From NCBI RefSeq assembly GCF_003841505.1, contig NZ_REGA01000002.1, positions 1 through 64,000 of the forward strand: a DNA stretch of 64,000 bases. Direction: 5' to 3'. Source of the stretch: Natrarchaeobius chitinivorans. Its GTDB lineage: Archaea > Halobacteriota > Halobacteria > Halobacteriales > Natrialbaceae. This document shows, one piece after another, positions 53,626-62,165 of this stretch (its first letter is position 1; the number at the start of each line of letters is the position of its first letter). Both the position numbers and the translations under genes were made by a program. Below the pieces are notes generated by a model that had not been told where the DNA came from, did not search any database, and was given only the letters and a program-made list of their open reading frames with translations.

Positions 53626-54675
53626 TTACCAGGTGCCGTGGAAGGTATCGAACGAGAGGTTCTCAAGCGGTTCGTTTCCGACGGCGATTTCGTACTCGCC
53701 GGGAGTGAGCATCGGCTTGTGAAACTGTGGGCCGTCGTCGGTCGTAATTCGTGGACAGCCGGTGTTGACGAACGCGTCCATGTCGAAGTTGCGGAGTCTG
53801 TCGGGGGTCACCTCGTCCATCGTGATGAGGTAGGCGTCGTCGTTGTCGTCTATGATCTCCTGTGCCTGCTCCCAGCGTCCCTGTCCGATTTTGGTACAGA
53901 AGATAACCCCCCACTTCTCGGCGTCCATCGCCCGGTGGACCGCACCGTAGCGCTGTTTCAGGAACTTCTCCGTATCCGCGACGGTGACGACGTTGTTGAC
54001 GGGATCGGCGATGACGACGTGTTTGTCCGGATGCTCCATCGCCAGTCCGAGGGGGTGAAACTTCCCGCCGCCGACGTACAGTACCTGATCCGCGGGAACG
54101 TCCGCGCTCGCGTAGTTACATCCGAGCACCTGTCCTTCGTGGGTCAGCCGATCGTCGCCACGACGGCTGTGGACCTCGTACCCTCGCTCTTCGAGGAACT
54201 CGGTCATCTCGTCGTACCGGTTCATGTGCTGGGCCGTAGTGACGAGGCCGACGTCACCCGTCTCCTCGGGCGACTCGAGGGTCTCGAGGGCCTCCGTCAT
54301 GATCGGCAACACGTCGACGTTCGAGAACAGCGGCACGTAGATCACCTTGTCCGTGTCCTTCATCGGGGAGTGGCCGAAGTGGACGAAGACGTCGGTGCGT
54401 TTCATCAGGTAGGTGTCGAGGTCGCACGCGCCGTAACACGGCTGTCCCGAGAGCATGAACGTCACGTCGTCGTCCGCAAGGGCACGCAGATCGTCCGCGA
54501 CGGCCGGGCCGCGTCGCTTCAATCCCTCGGGGAACTGCAGACCGACCTTCGTCGCGTCCCGCTTTTCGATCGCCTCGATGATCCGCTCGAGTTCGTAGTC
54601 CCACTCGCGATCGTGTTTGAGACGCATCCCCGTGTTCCGGAGGTCTCCCTCGGTCTGCTCCGACTCCTGACTCAT
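53626..54675 (-). CDS. dph2: Diphthamide biosynthesis enzyme Dph2
   Basis: The 349-residue protein from ATG 54675 starts MSQESEQTEGDLRNTGMRLK. It is the archaeal Dph2, an iron-sulfur enzyme that transfers the aminocarboxypropyl group of SAM to the histidine of elongation factor 2. The three conserved cysteines are in SGQPCYGACDLDTYL near residue 90, VLGCNYASAD near 190 and NTGCPRITTDDGP near 304. Upstream in-frame sequence to 54828 is arginine/alanine-rich and not coding-like. Confidence 0.95.
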   Translation of the reverse strand: MSQESEQTEGDLRNTGMRLKHDREWDYELERIIEAIEKRDATKVGLQFPEGLKRRGPAVADDLRALADDDVTFMLSGQPCYGACDLDTYLMKRTDVFVHFGHSPMKDTDKVIYVPLFSNVDVLPIMTEALETLESPEETGDVGLVTTAQHMNRYDEMTEFLEERGYEVHSRRGDDRLTHEGQVLGCNYASADVPADQVLYVGGGKFHPLGLAMEHPDKHVVIADPVNNVVTVADTEKFLKQRYGAVHRAMDAEKWGVIFCTKIGQGRWEQAQEIIDDNDDAYLITMDEVTPDRLRNFDMDAFVNTGCPRITTDDGPQFHKPMLTPGEYEIAVGNEPLENLSFDTFHGTW

Positions 54676-54816
54676 TGACCGCCCTAACGGCCACGAACGT
54701 ATAACGGCGGCGTTTCTTCGCCCCGTCGCCCGAGGGCCAAGGTGGTTCGAAGTCGCCGCTCGACAGTCGCCGCTCGCCTCGCGTAATTCGCGCAGGCGTT
54801 CGGTAAGTCGGGGAGA

Positions 54817-54972
54817 TATAGTAGCCACTGGAAGTCAATGCACACCTGATCGCACGACGAGAGCGCGGTTCGGAGTGAGTGTAACGAACGAGAACCGCGA
54901 TATAGCGAACGGGGAACGCAGTGACCCGTGAGCCGTGCGATCAGTGTGTAAATAGTTCCAGTTGTTACTATA
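54817..54972. mobile_element. 156-bp MITE-like element with terminal inverted repeats
   Basis: Left end TATAGTAGCCACTGGAAGTC then AATGCACACCTGATCGCAC and right end (inverse) TATAGTAACAACTGGAACTA then TTTACACACTGATCGCAC form imperfect ~38-bp terminal inverted repeats. It carries no coding sequence. Both ends and parts of the interior match the longer element at 45999-46333. The right end is ~45 bp before the ATG of the membrane protein gene at 55018, so it may supply part of its promoter. Confidence 0.85.
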
Positions 54973-55017
54973 ATTTCAACCCAACAGTCATAGTACTGGA
55001 GTGTAAACAGGGTGTTA

Positions 55018-55923
55018 ATGGCAGCGGAACCGCTCGGTAACGGTTATCTCTTCGACCTCTATCGCCGGTATATCGGCGAACCGGAGGACCGGACCGACGT
55101 CTACCTCGGCTTCGGCCTGTTCCTCGGTGGAATCGGACTGGCAGTCGTCGCGCTCGTGTTGTTTCTCTGGAGTAGCACGATCGAGGGGGGATCGCCCTCC
55201 TACCAGTGGGCGGAGCCAGCGTACGCGCTCGTGTTAGTGTCTCTTCCCGTCACGATGCTCGGGATAGTCGTCCTGTTGCCGTCCGAACGGCGGGTGCTGT
55301 ATACGTCGATCGCCGGCGTCGCAATCACGCTTGGGGCAACCGCTGGCTTCGTCTACGCGTATCCGGCAGACTGGTACTTCCACGGCGAGGACTACACCGT
55401 CCAGGTCGTCGTAACGTACGCCGTTGGACTCGCGGCCATCTCCGCGTCGACGGGCACCGCACTCATCGCCCACTATCTCGACATGGCCCGTGCGGCCGAC
55501 CGAGTCGACCTCGAGAACGAGGACGACTCGGACGCCGACACGGAGTCGTACTCCGACGAGGAGATTCAGGCGGACATCGACGAGGCGATGGAGGACGTCG
55601 AACTCTCCTGGGGCGGGGTCGAAAAGACCGAACACAGTCGGCTGAACTTCTCGGGCAACGAGTTCGACGACGTCGACGTCGACGTCCAGGCCAAGACGAC
55701 TCGTTCGTCCGGCGTGGACGACCAGGTGGCGGGTCTCAAGGGGCTGAAAGGCGGAGAGACGAAGACGACGACCTCGAGTTCGACGGTCGACGATCAGACG
55801 GCGAAACTGAAACAACTCCGCGAGCAAAAGCAAGCAGAGGAGACGGCGTCTGCCGCCGGAGAGTCCGATTCGCTCCTGTCGACGGTGGTCGATCGGTTTC
55901 GGTCGGCTTTCGGGAGAGATTAA
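55018..55923 (+). CDS. Four-helix membrane protein (DUF7139-like), partner of the salactin gene
   Basis: The 301-residue protein from ATG 55018 (a GTG two codons earlier at 55012 is possible) has four hydrophobic segments, roughly residues 30-50, 68-88, 95-115 and 130-150. A ~145-residue cytosolic tail holds the acidic EEIQADIDEAMEDVELSW block and two related repeats, SSGVDDQVAGLKGLKGGETK and SSTVDDQTAKLKQLREQK. The gene is 97 bp upstream of the actin-like gene on the same strand. I recall DUF7139 for this family. A membrane anchor or partner for the filament is an attractive but untested idea. Confidence 0.82.
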   Translation: MAAEPLGNGYLFDLYRRYIGEPEDRTDVYLGFGLFLGGIGLAVVALVLFLWSSTIEGGSPSYQWAEPAYALVLVSLPVTMLGIVVLLPSERRVLYTSIAGVAITLGATAGFVYAYPADWYFHGEDYTVQVVVTYAVGLAAISASTGTALIAHYLDMARAADRVDLENEDDSDADTESYSDEEIQADIDEAMEDVELSWGGVEKTEHSRLNFSGNEFDDVDVDVQAKTTRSSGVDDQVAGLKGLKGGETKTTTSSSTVDDQTAKLKQLREQKQAEETASAAGESDSLLSTVVDRFRSAFGRD

Positions 55924-56020
55924 TCGCTGTTTACTCCCGGAAATATAATATTGATCGCATATCTTTTCAAATAGAATTAAGGCACATAGATTTATAATCC
56001 GTCGGCCACCTTGCCCAACT

Positions 56021-57049
56021 ATGGCCAAAGGCCTAGACGTCGGAACGATGAACATCCTGTCTGCACAGCAGGATGGGAACGACACGGTCTTCGTGCAACA
56101 GCGCAACTCCTTCGTGGAGATTGAATACTCGGATATGGCCGAGCAGATGCTCTCGCGAAGCGAAGTCCTTCACATTCGCAAAGACGACAAGGTGTACGTC
56201 GTCGGCGACGACGCCCTCAACTTTGCGAACATTTTCAACAAGGAAACCCGCCGCCCGATGAAACACGGGATCCTCTCGAACGACGAGAAGAGCGCGATTC
56301 CGATGATGAAACTCATCATCGAACAGGTCGTCGGCGAACCCGCCTATCCGGACGAGAAACTCTACTTCTCGACGCCGGCAGATCCGATCGACTCCGATCT
56401 GTCGACGCTTTACCACCAGAAAACCATCGAGTCGTTCCTCAACGACATGGGGTACGACGCGGAGCCGATCAACGAAGGGATGTCTGTCATCTACTCCGAA
56501 CTGGCGGACAACAACTTCACCGGACTCGGGATTAGTTTCGGAGCCGGCATGACGAACGTCTGTCTGGCGTACTACGCAGTCCCCGTCATGAAGTTCTCCG
56601 TCGCCCGCGGTGGCGACTGGGTCGACGAGCAAGCCGCCCGCGCGACCGGCACGCCGGTCGACAAAGTCACCTCGATCAAAGAGGACGACTTCGAACTCGA
56701 CTTCACGACCGACGTCGGCGGCGTCGAGGGCGCACTCTCGATTTACTACGAGAACCTGCTCGACTACGTCATCGAGAACATCGTCGACGAAGTCGACGAG
56801 GAAGACGTCGAAGAGGGACTCGACGTCCCCGTCGTCGTCACCGGCGGGACCTCGAGTCCCGACGGCTTCGAGGCGCTGTTCCGCGATCACCTCGAGGACG
56901 CGAACATTCCGTTCTCGATCAGCGGCGTCTCACACGCCAGTGAGCCCCTTTACAGCGTCGCCCGCGGTGGCCTGGTCGCTGCCCGTTCCGACGAAGACGT
57001 CGACCACGACGACGAAGAAGAAGCCGAAGCCGCTGCCGCAAGCGAGTAA
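56021..57049 (+). CDS. Salactin-like archaeal actin homologue
   Basis: The 342-residue actin-superfamily protein starts [20 protein letters not shown], with phosphate-1 GLDVGTMN, phosphate-2 [20 protein letters not shown] near residue 170, and adenosine motif [20 protein letters not shown] near residue 275. It ends with a very acidic tail ([19 protein letters not shown]). Sequence style matches salactin of Halobacterium salinarum, a dynamic filament forming from cell poles. A TATA-like TTTATAAT at 55990 is ~30 bp upstream of the ATG, typical of a leaderless transcript. It probably acts with the membrane protein encoded directly upstream. Confidence 0.92.
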   Translation: MAKGLDVGTMNILSAQQDGNDTVFVQQRNSFVEIEYSDMAEQMLSRSEVLHIRKDDKVYVVGDDALNFANIFNKETRRPMKHGILSNDEKSAIPMMKLIIEQVVGEPAYPDEKLYFSTPADPIDSDLSTLYHQKTIESFLNDMGYDAEPINEGMSVIYSELADNNFTGLGISFGAGMTNVCLAYYAVPVMKFSVARGGDWVDEQAARATGTPVDKVTSIKEDDFELDFTTDVGGVEGALSIYYENLLDYVIENIVDEVDEEDVEEGLDVPVVVTGGTSSPDGFEALFRDHLEDANIPFSISGVSHASEPLYSVARGGLVAARSDEDVDHDDEEEAEAAAASE

Positions 57050-57085
57050 CGGCCGCGTTTCTTTCTCGCCAGAAATATCCGTCCG

Positions 57086-57256
57086 CTACGCCTCGTAGAA
57101 CCGATTGAATGCGTCCTGCCAGGATTCGGATTCGGCCGGCGCGCTCTCGTGTTCGACCGGGATGTCCGCGTAAGCACAGTGAGGACAGGCGACGGTCGAG
57201 ACGTCTCCGAGCGCGAGCCGTTCGAGCGAACCCTGACATCGAGGGCACTCGTCCAT
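57086..57256 (-). CDS. Short zinc-ribbon protein, 56 residues
   Basis: Reverse-strand reading gives MDECPRCQGSLERLALGDVS then TVACPHCAYADIPVEHESAP and ends WQDAFNRFYEA. Two CxxC knuckles (residues 4-7 and 24-27) form one zinc ribbon. It is downstream of, and convergent with, the salactin gene. Codon use is typical of real haloarchaeal genes. Function unknown. Confidence 0.75.
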   Translation of the reverse strand: MDECPRCQGSLERLALGDVSTVACPHCAYADIPVEHESAPAESESWQDAFNRFYEA

Positions 57257-57421
57257 ACGGAATCTTCTCGGGGCCCGTCCTTAACTCTATTCGAACGTAT
57301 CGTGAAACATACGATTCGCCCTGGACTGACCTCGAGGTACGCTTTCTCCTGTCGAACCACGAGCGTATTACTACTGTGCATTTACAAAGGTTTTTGTATG
57401 CAGTTCATGTATTCGGTGGTA

Positions 57422-57823
57422 ATGAGTACGACCACGTCTTCCGAGTTCGAACCGACGATCGAGCGCTGTCGGCCCGCGGACGTCACGCCCGTTGCACTCG
57501 AGGCCGCCGCCCTCGAGTCGACGGCACCCGAGTACCTCCGTGACCTCAAACGCGAGTTCGCAGCGGAGGGACTCGTCCCTGCCGGGCTGACGGTCGAGGC
57601 CCGTTTCGACGAGGACTGTTCGCTCGCAACCCAGGAGGAGATTGACCGGATTCGCGGCTACGTCCGCGCCGGTGCCTTCCTCGGCGTCGGGTCGGTTTCG
57701 GTCACCGTCGACGACGTCGCGAACCCGGAGAAGGTTCGTCCGGCACTCGCCGCCTGTGCAGAACGGGCGGAACGCGAAGGAATCGTTCTGGATCTCGAGG
57801 CACCGCTCGCGGTCGAGAACTGA
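57422..57823 (+). CDS. Conserved haloarchaeal protein of unknown function
   Basis: The 133-residue protein from ATG 57422 starts MSTTTSSEFEPTIERCRPAD; an ATG eight codons upstream (57398) is possible. The segment VTPVALEAAALESTAPEYLR leads to strands LTVEARFDEDCSLATQEEID and GSVSVTVDDVANPEKVRPAL. It is followed by 9 bp and then a METTL5-like methyltransferase, so the two are likely co-transcribed. No family is recognised with certainty. It may assist the methyltransferase. Confidence 0.72.
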   Translation: MSTTTSSEFEPTIERCRPADVTPVALEAAALESTAPEYLRDLKREFAAEGLVPAGLTVEARFDEDCSLATQEEIDRIRGYVRAGAFLGVGSVSVTVDDVANPEKVRPALAACAERAEREGIVLDLEAPLAVEN

Positions 57824-57832
57824 TCGGACGGG

Positions 57833-58471
57833 ATGGCGGGACTCTCGCGGCGACAACTGGCTCGAGTACTCGAGTCACTCGAAGATTTTGCCGATCCTTC
57901 GGTCGAACTCGAACAGTACCTCACTCCGCCGGACCTCGCCGCCCACCTTACTCATCTGGCGAATTTACAGGGAGACCTCGATCGGCGGGTGATCGATCTC
58001 GGCACCGGGACGGGGATGCTCGCGATCGCGGCGTCGCTCGCAGGAGCCGAACGGGTCGTCGGGATCGACGTCGATCCGAACGCACTCTCGTTGGCGCGAC
58101 ACAACGCGTCCGTCGTCGATTCGGACGGGGGTCGCATTGACGGCCTCGAGTGGGTTCGCGGCGACGTAACGCGCCATCCGTTTTCCATCACCGGCGCGAC
58201 GGTGGTCTCGAACCCACCGTTCGGCGCACAGCGGGGCAATCGCCACGCGGATCGAGCGTTCCTCGAAACGGCACGAGAGCTCGCGGGCGTCTCCTACACG
58301 ATCCACAACGAGGGAAGCCAGGCGTTCGTGGAGTCGTTCACGGCTGACGGCGACGGCGAGGTGACCCACGCGTTCCGGGCGACGTTCCCGATCGAGCGAC
58401 GGTTTGACTTTCACACCGCGGACCGGGAGACACTCAAGGCGGAGGTGTTTCGGATCGAGTGGAACCGGTAA
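57833..58471 (+). CDS. METTL5-like RNA methyltransferase
   Basis: The 212-residue protein starts MAGLSRRQLARVLESLEDFA. The SAM-binding motif I is RVIDLGTGTGMLAIAASLAG near residue 52, and the amino-group catalytic motif is VSNPPFGAQRG near residue 125 (NPPF). METTL5-type enzymes make N6-methyladenosine in SSU rRNA. It follows a small unknown gene by 9 bp. The exact RNA site is not deducible here. Confidence 0.92.
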   Translation: MAGLSRRQLARVLESLEDFADPSVELEQYLTPPDLAAHLTHLANLQGDLDRRVIDLGTGTGMLAIAASLAGAERVVGIDVDPNALSLARHNASVVDSDGGRIDGLEWVRGDVTRHPFSITGATVVSNPPFGAQRGNRHADRAFLETARELAGVSYTIHNEGSQAFVESFTADGDGEVTHAFRATFPIERRFDFHTADRETLKAEVFRIEWNR

Positions 58472-58512
58472 TCCGGCCTCCAGAGGCCGGCCGGTCACCC
58501 CTCGGTCGGTCA

Positions 58513-59745
58513 CTACTCCTCGAGATGTTCGATCCGCGCGTATTGGCCGGCTCGCCAGCCGGTGACGGCCGCGACGACCGCTCCGAGCCCGATCGCGAGT
58601 CCGAGTCCAACGGCGTACACCTCGAGGGGCGTCTGAAGTAACTCGTCGAACCCGACGACAGACGCCGAAAGGTAGTTGAGTCCGGCAGCGAGCGGCGGCG
58701 TCGCTGCGAGCCCGATCAGCCCCCCCAGGACCCCGATAACGACCCCCTGCGTGCCGATCGTCCCGGCGAGCAGCCACCGCGACAGACCGATCGCACGCAA
58801 CGCCGCGAGTTCGGTTCGTTGCTGGTAGGTCACGAGCGCGAACAGGTTGACCGTGAGGACGGTCCCACCGAGAATCGCGAGCCCAACGAGCGTGAAGCCA
58901 CTCGCGATCACGACGGGCCGGTCCGCCAGCATCGCGCCGATCTGTTCGTCGCTCGTGTGGACGTCGTACTCCGGATACTCCGCCTCGAGGTCGTCGCGGA
59001 CCGCGTCCTGGTCGGCGTCGTCGGTGACGTTCGCGGTGATGAACGTCGCCCTGTCCGTCCCCGTGGTTCCGGTGATAGCCTGCAGATCCGTGAGCGCGAG
59101 CGTCGCCGTTTCGGATCCGAGAAACTGTGAGTAGTACGACGACGTTCCGACGACGGTAAACTCGGCGTCCGGTGCCGTCTCCCGGCTGGTGCCGACGTAG
59201 ATCGTGTCACCGACGGAGACGCCGAGTTCGTCTGCGACCGCGGGATCGAGAACGATCTCTTCGGTCGCCGGCTCGGTCGTTCGTCCGTCGGCGAACGCGT
59301 CCTCGGACGTCTCGAAGCCGCCGCCCTCTTCGAAATCGAAGCCGGCGTGGGTCCGCTGGACGCCGACGGCGGGGAGCCGTCGTAACTCGTCCGGTTCGGT
59401 GCCGACGTATATCTCGTGCATCGCGATCGGCGAGGCTCCGCTGACGTCCTCGCGTTCGGAGACGTCTCTGGCGATTTCGTGTGATCCGACGATCGAGTTC
59501 TCTCCGCCCCCGGTCGACGTATCGACGGGGTCACCCGAGATCCAGATGTCGCGACCGGCGGTGTCGAGCCCGTCTTCGCCCGCGTCGACGACGCCGGCTC
59601 CCAGACTCGCGAGCAGCGTCACGGACAACACCGCGATTCCTACCGCAAGAACGGCCAACAGCGTTCGACCGGGTGACCGACGTAGTTGTGCGAACGCGAT
59701 GCTGGCCACCGCTCGCGGCCGAACGGTCCGGCCACGCGAGGTCAC
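58513..59745 (-). CDS. ABC transporter permease, FtsX/MacB type (second permease)
   Basis: The 410-residue protein starts at GTG 59745, overlapping the stop of the upstream permease by 4 bp (GTGA). One N-terminal helix (LLAVLAVGIAVLSVTLLASL), a long extracytoplasmic domain (DELGVSVGDTIYVGTS, SSYYSQFLGSETATLALTDL) and three C-terminal helices (VVIASGFTLVGLAILGGTVL region) follow the MacB/LolC layout. It forms a heterodimer with the previous permease. An upstream in-frame extension to 60249 is the shadow of that permease. Confidence 0.88.
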   Translation of the reverse strand: MTSRGRTVRPRAVASIAFAQLRRSPGRTLLAVLAVGIAVLSVTLLASLGAGVVDAGEDGLDTAGRDIWISGDPVDTSTGGGENSIVGSHEIARDVSEREDVSGASPIAMHEIYVGTEPDELRRLPAVGVQRTHAGFDFEEGGGFETSEDAFADGRTTEPATEEIVLDPAVADELGVSVGDTIYVGTSRETAPDAEFTVVGTSSYYSQFLGSETATLALTDLQAITGTTGTDRATFITANVTDDADQDAVRDDLEAEYPEYDVHTSDEQIGAMLADRPVVIASGFTLVGLAILGGTVLTVNLFALVTYQQRTELAALRAIGLSRWLLAGTIGTQGVVIGVLGGLIGLAATPPLAAGLNYLSASVVGFDELLQTPLEVYAVGLGLAIGLGAVVAAVTGWRAGQYARIEHLEE

Positions 59746-60995
59746 TGTCCCACCTCCTCGAGAGCGGAGGTTCGGGCGGCCACGGCGAGCGGGTACGGGA
59801 CCGCGATCAGTGCGGCGACGAGTGCGACGGCGACCGCGTACGGAACGAGCAGCGGATGGCTGGCGGCGACGCCGTCGACGGCGACGGCGGCTCCGCTTAC
59901 GGCGTTGACGAGGCGAATGCCGACCAGACCGAGGGCGGCCCCGATGAGTGCTCCACACACCGTCGTCGCCAGCGTCGAGACCGCCACTATCGCGAGGCGG
60001 CCACGCGTTGGAACGCCGACAGACTCGAGAATCGCGAGCGTTCGTCGGTCCTCGTTGACTGTCATTCCGGCGGTCGTCGCGACGAACGACGCACAGATGG
60101 TCACCCCGACGATCAGCGCGAGCAGTCCGGTCGCAAACGCCAGTCCGTCGTCGAACACCGCCGACGGATCGTCGCCGCCGGCGCTGTCGACGCTCCCGTG
60201 GGGATAGGCGTCGGTGGCGGCCGAGTGAGCCGCTTCCTCCTCCCCCCACACCAGTATCTCGTCCGCGAGTTCGCCGTCACCGCTGCCCGTGAACGTCTGC
60301 AACTCGCTCAGGTGAACGAGGGCGATCGGAACGCTCGAGTCCGGACCGTCGTCGACGGCTGTAACCGTTCGCGAGAGATGTGGTGATCCCCCCTCGAGGT
60401 GTGCGGCCGGGACTTCGAGTTCGTCACCTTCGTTCGCCTCGAGCTGGCGTGCTGCCGCCGATGAGAGGACGATGTCTCCGGTCGGCGGGCCGTCGTAGGA
60501 GCCGTTTGCGTAGTGGGGATCCCCCGGCTCGAGGCCGTCGGTCGGCAGACCGGCGACCGTACGGCGCTCGTCGTCGGGGACGACGCCGACGAGGAGAACG
60601 CTGTGTTGATCGCTTCCGTCGGCAGTTTCGAGCCGACCCAGTTCGACGAGGACCGGCGACGCGTGCTCGACCCCTTCCTGTGACCGGATCTCGGCCGCCC
60701 GGTGTGAACTATCGCCGAAACGGGGTTCCTCGACGCCGTCGATACTCGCGAGGGTAGAACTCTCCTCGGGTGCAATCCGGACGTCCGCGTCGGTATCGCT
60801 CGTGACGCCCCCCGCAAGCGCGAGCGCGACGCCGGTTACGATCACCAGCAACGCGATCGTCAGCGCGACTGCGCCGACCGTGGCGACGGTTCGACGCGGC
60901 CCGGTTCGCGTCGCCCGGTTCCAGACTCTCACGAGCGAGAGGCCAGTGAGCCCCCGCCACCGCGATCGTCGATTGGCGTCCCCGTCAGACCCCAT
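59742..60995 (-). CDS. ABC transporter permease, FtsX/MacB type (first permease)
   Basis: The 417-residue protein has the helix TVATVGAVALTIALLVIVTG near residue 40, a long extracytoplasmic domain (RIAPEESSTLASIDGVEEPR then DIVLSSAAARQLEANEGDEL) and three C-terminal helices including FATGLLALIVGVTICASFVA and AIVAVSTLATTVCGALIGAA. It starts at ATG 60995, overlapping the ATPase stop at 60985-60987 by 11 bp. Exported substrate unknown; such systems move lipoproteins, peptides or drugs in bacteria. Confidence 0.87.
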   Translation of the reverse strand: MGSDGDANRRSRWRGLTGLSLVRVWNRATRTGPRRTVATVGAVALTIALLVIVTGVALALAGGVTSDTDADVRIAPEESSTLASIDGVEEPRFGDSSHRAAEIRSQEGVEHASPVLVELGRLETADGSDQHSVLLVGVVPDDERRTVAGLPTDGLEPGDPHYANGSYDGPPTGDIVLSSAAARQLEANEGDELEVPAAHLEGGSPHLSRTVTAVDDGPDSSVPIALVHLSELQTFTGSGDGELADEILVWGEEEAAHSAATDAYPHGSVDSAGGDDPSAVFDDGLAFATGLLALIVGVTICASFVATTAGMTVNEDRRTLAILESVGVPTRGRLAIVAVSTLATTVCGALIGAALGLVGIRLVNAVSGAAVAVDGVAASHPLLVPYAVAVALVAALIAVPYPLAVAARTSALEEVGQ

Positions 60996-61791
60996 CCGAG
61001 ATCACCGCCCCGTCGCGAAGCGTAATCACCCGATCCGCGACCGCCAGCGTATCGTCGTCGTGAGAGGCGAGCACGACCGCACGCTCTCGGCCGACGTCGG
61101 TCAACAACTCGAGAACGTCCGATCCCGTCGCCGTATCGAGTTCGCCCGTCGGCTCGTCCGCGACGACGACGTCCGGATCGGTCGCGAGGGCCCTGGCGAT
61201 CGCGACCCGCTGACACTCGCCGCCGCTCAACTCGCCCGGGAGGTGGTCGGTCCGATCCTCGAGACCGACCTCTTCGAGGAGCGTCTCGGCCCGGTCTCGC
61301 CTCGTCGACCTGGGGACGCCGGCCTGGACGAGCGGCAGTGCGACGTTCGCCCGCGCGGAGAGCGACGAGAGGAGGTGAAACCGCTGGAAAACGATCCCGA
61401 CGTGTCGCCGACGGAGCCGCGTTCGGTCGCGGTCCGTCACCGACGTGAGATCGGTTCCCAGCAGTTCTACGGTCCCGTCTGCCGGAACGAGCAACCCGGC
61501 GATCGCGTGGAGGATCGTCGACTTTCCGCTCCCGCTCGGGCCCTTCAGGCCGACGATATCGCCAGCCTGACACTCGAGCGTGACGTCCCGGAGTGCGGTC
61601 ACCGTTCGGTCACGGTCGGTGCGCAACTGGCCGCCGGCCGAGCCGTAGCTGTGGGTGACGCCCTCGAGACGAACGGCGACCGCCGAATCGCTCTCCGTGC
61701 CCGTATCCGAGTCCGTCGTCGGTGATCGCCGTAGTACGCGTTGGATCATCTCCAGTTTCGACCCAGTACTCACCTCGAGCGGGCGAGCCAT
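60985..61791 (-). CDS. ABC transporter ATP-binding protein, LolD/MacB type
   Basis: The 268-residue ATPase from ATG 61791 has a ~40-residue variable leader, then AVAVRLEGVTHSYGSAGGQL, Walker A GPSGSGKST (about 84-92), signature LSGGECQRVAIARALATD and Walker B VVVADEPTGELDTATG. The GECQ signature variant is the LolD/MacB type. It is the first gene of a three-gene operon with the two permeases. Confidence 0.93.
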   Translation of the reverse strand: MARPLEVSTGSKLEMIQRVLRRSPTTDSDTGTESDSAVAVRLEGVTHSYGSAGGQLRTDRDRTVTALRDVTLECQAGDIVGLKGPSGSGKSTILHAIAGLLVPADGTVELLGTDLTSVTDRDRTRLRRRHVGIVFQRFHLLSSLSARANVALPLVQAGVPRSTRRDRAETLLEEVGLEDRTDHLPGELSGGECQRVAIARALATDPDVVVADEPTGELDTATGSDVLELLTDVGRERAVVLASHDDDTLAVADRVITLRDGAVISDGV

Positions 61792-62079
61792 TGTTTCAGT
61801 CCGGCTTCCGATTCGGCCCCGGTCGTTAATCGCTGCCCGAGTCGGTCGTCCGGGACCGCTCGGCCTCGAGCGGCGCGGAGGGTTCATCCGGCCGTATACC
61901 GGCCGTACACCGGGTGTAGACCGAATCAAATGGAAATAACGTCGTCCACAACCGCCGAAACGTACACGTACAGCCGACTGTCCGGAAAAGAATCAGCCGT
62001 GCGGACTACCGTCCGTCGATTCCGGATCTTCTGCGACCGACGTTCGGCCGGGCCGGTGAACAGTCTCGCCGTTCCTTCT

Positions 62080-62165
62080 CAGACGGTTTACTGTCCGTCA
62101 TTACCGGCTCACCCGACGCCCTGGTCACGGGTGAGCAGGTACATCGTAACAGCAATCCGTATCAG
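62080..62165 (-). repeat. Dispersed palindromic repeat, copy E (starts at the rhomboid stop codon)
   Basis: On the minus strand it begins CTGATACGGATTGCTGTTAC at 62165. The TGA (62162-62164) is the stop codon of the rhomboid gene. The centre is ACCTGCTCACCCGTGACCAG and the tail ends GACAGTAAACCGTCTG. Arms ACCTGCTCACCC and GGGTGAGCCGGT pair. The gap 61792-62079 otherwise holds the promoter of the ABC operon. Confidence 0.88.

Noticed and set aside
59746-60249. Upstream extension of the second MacB-type permease
   Set aside because: It is a shadow of the first permease gene. The GTG at 59745 gives a normal length and a 4-bp overlap.
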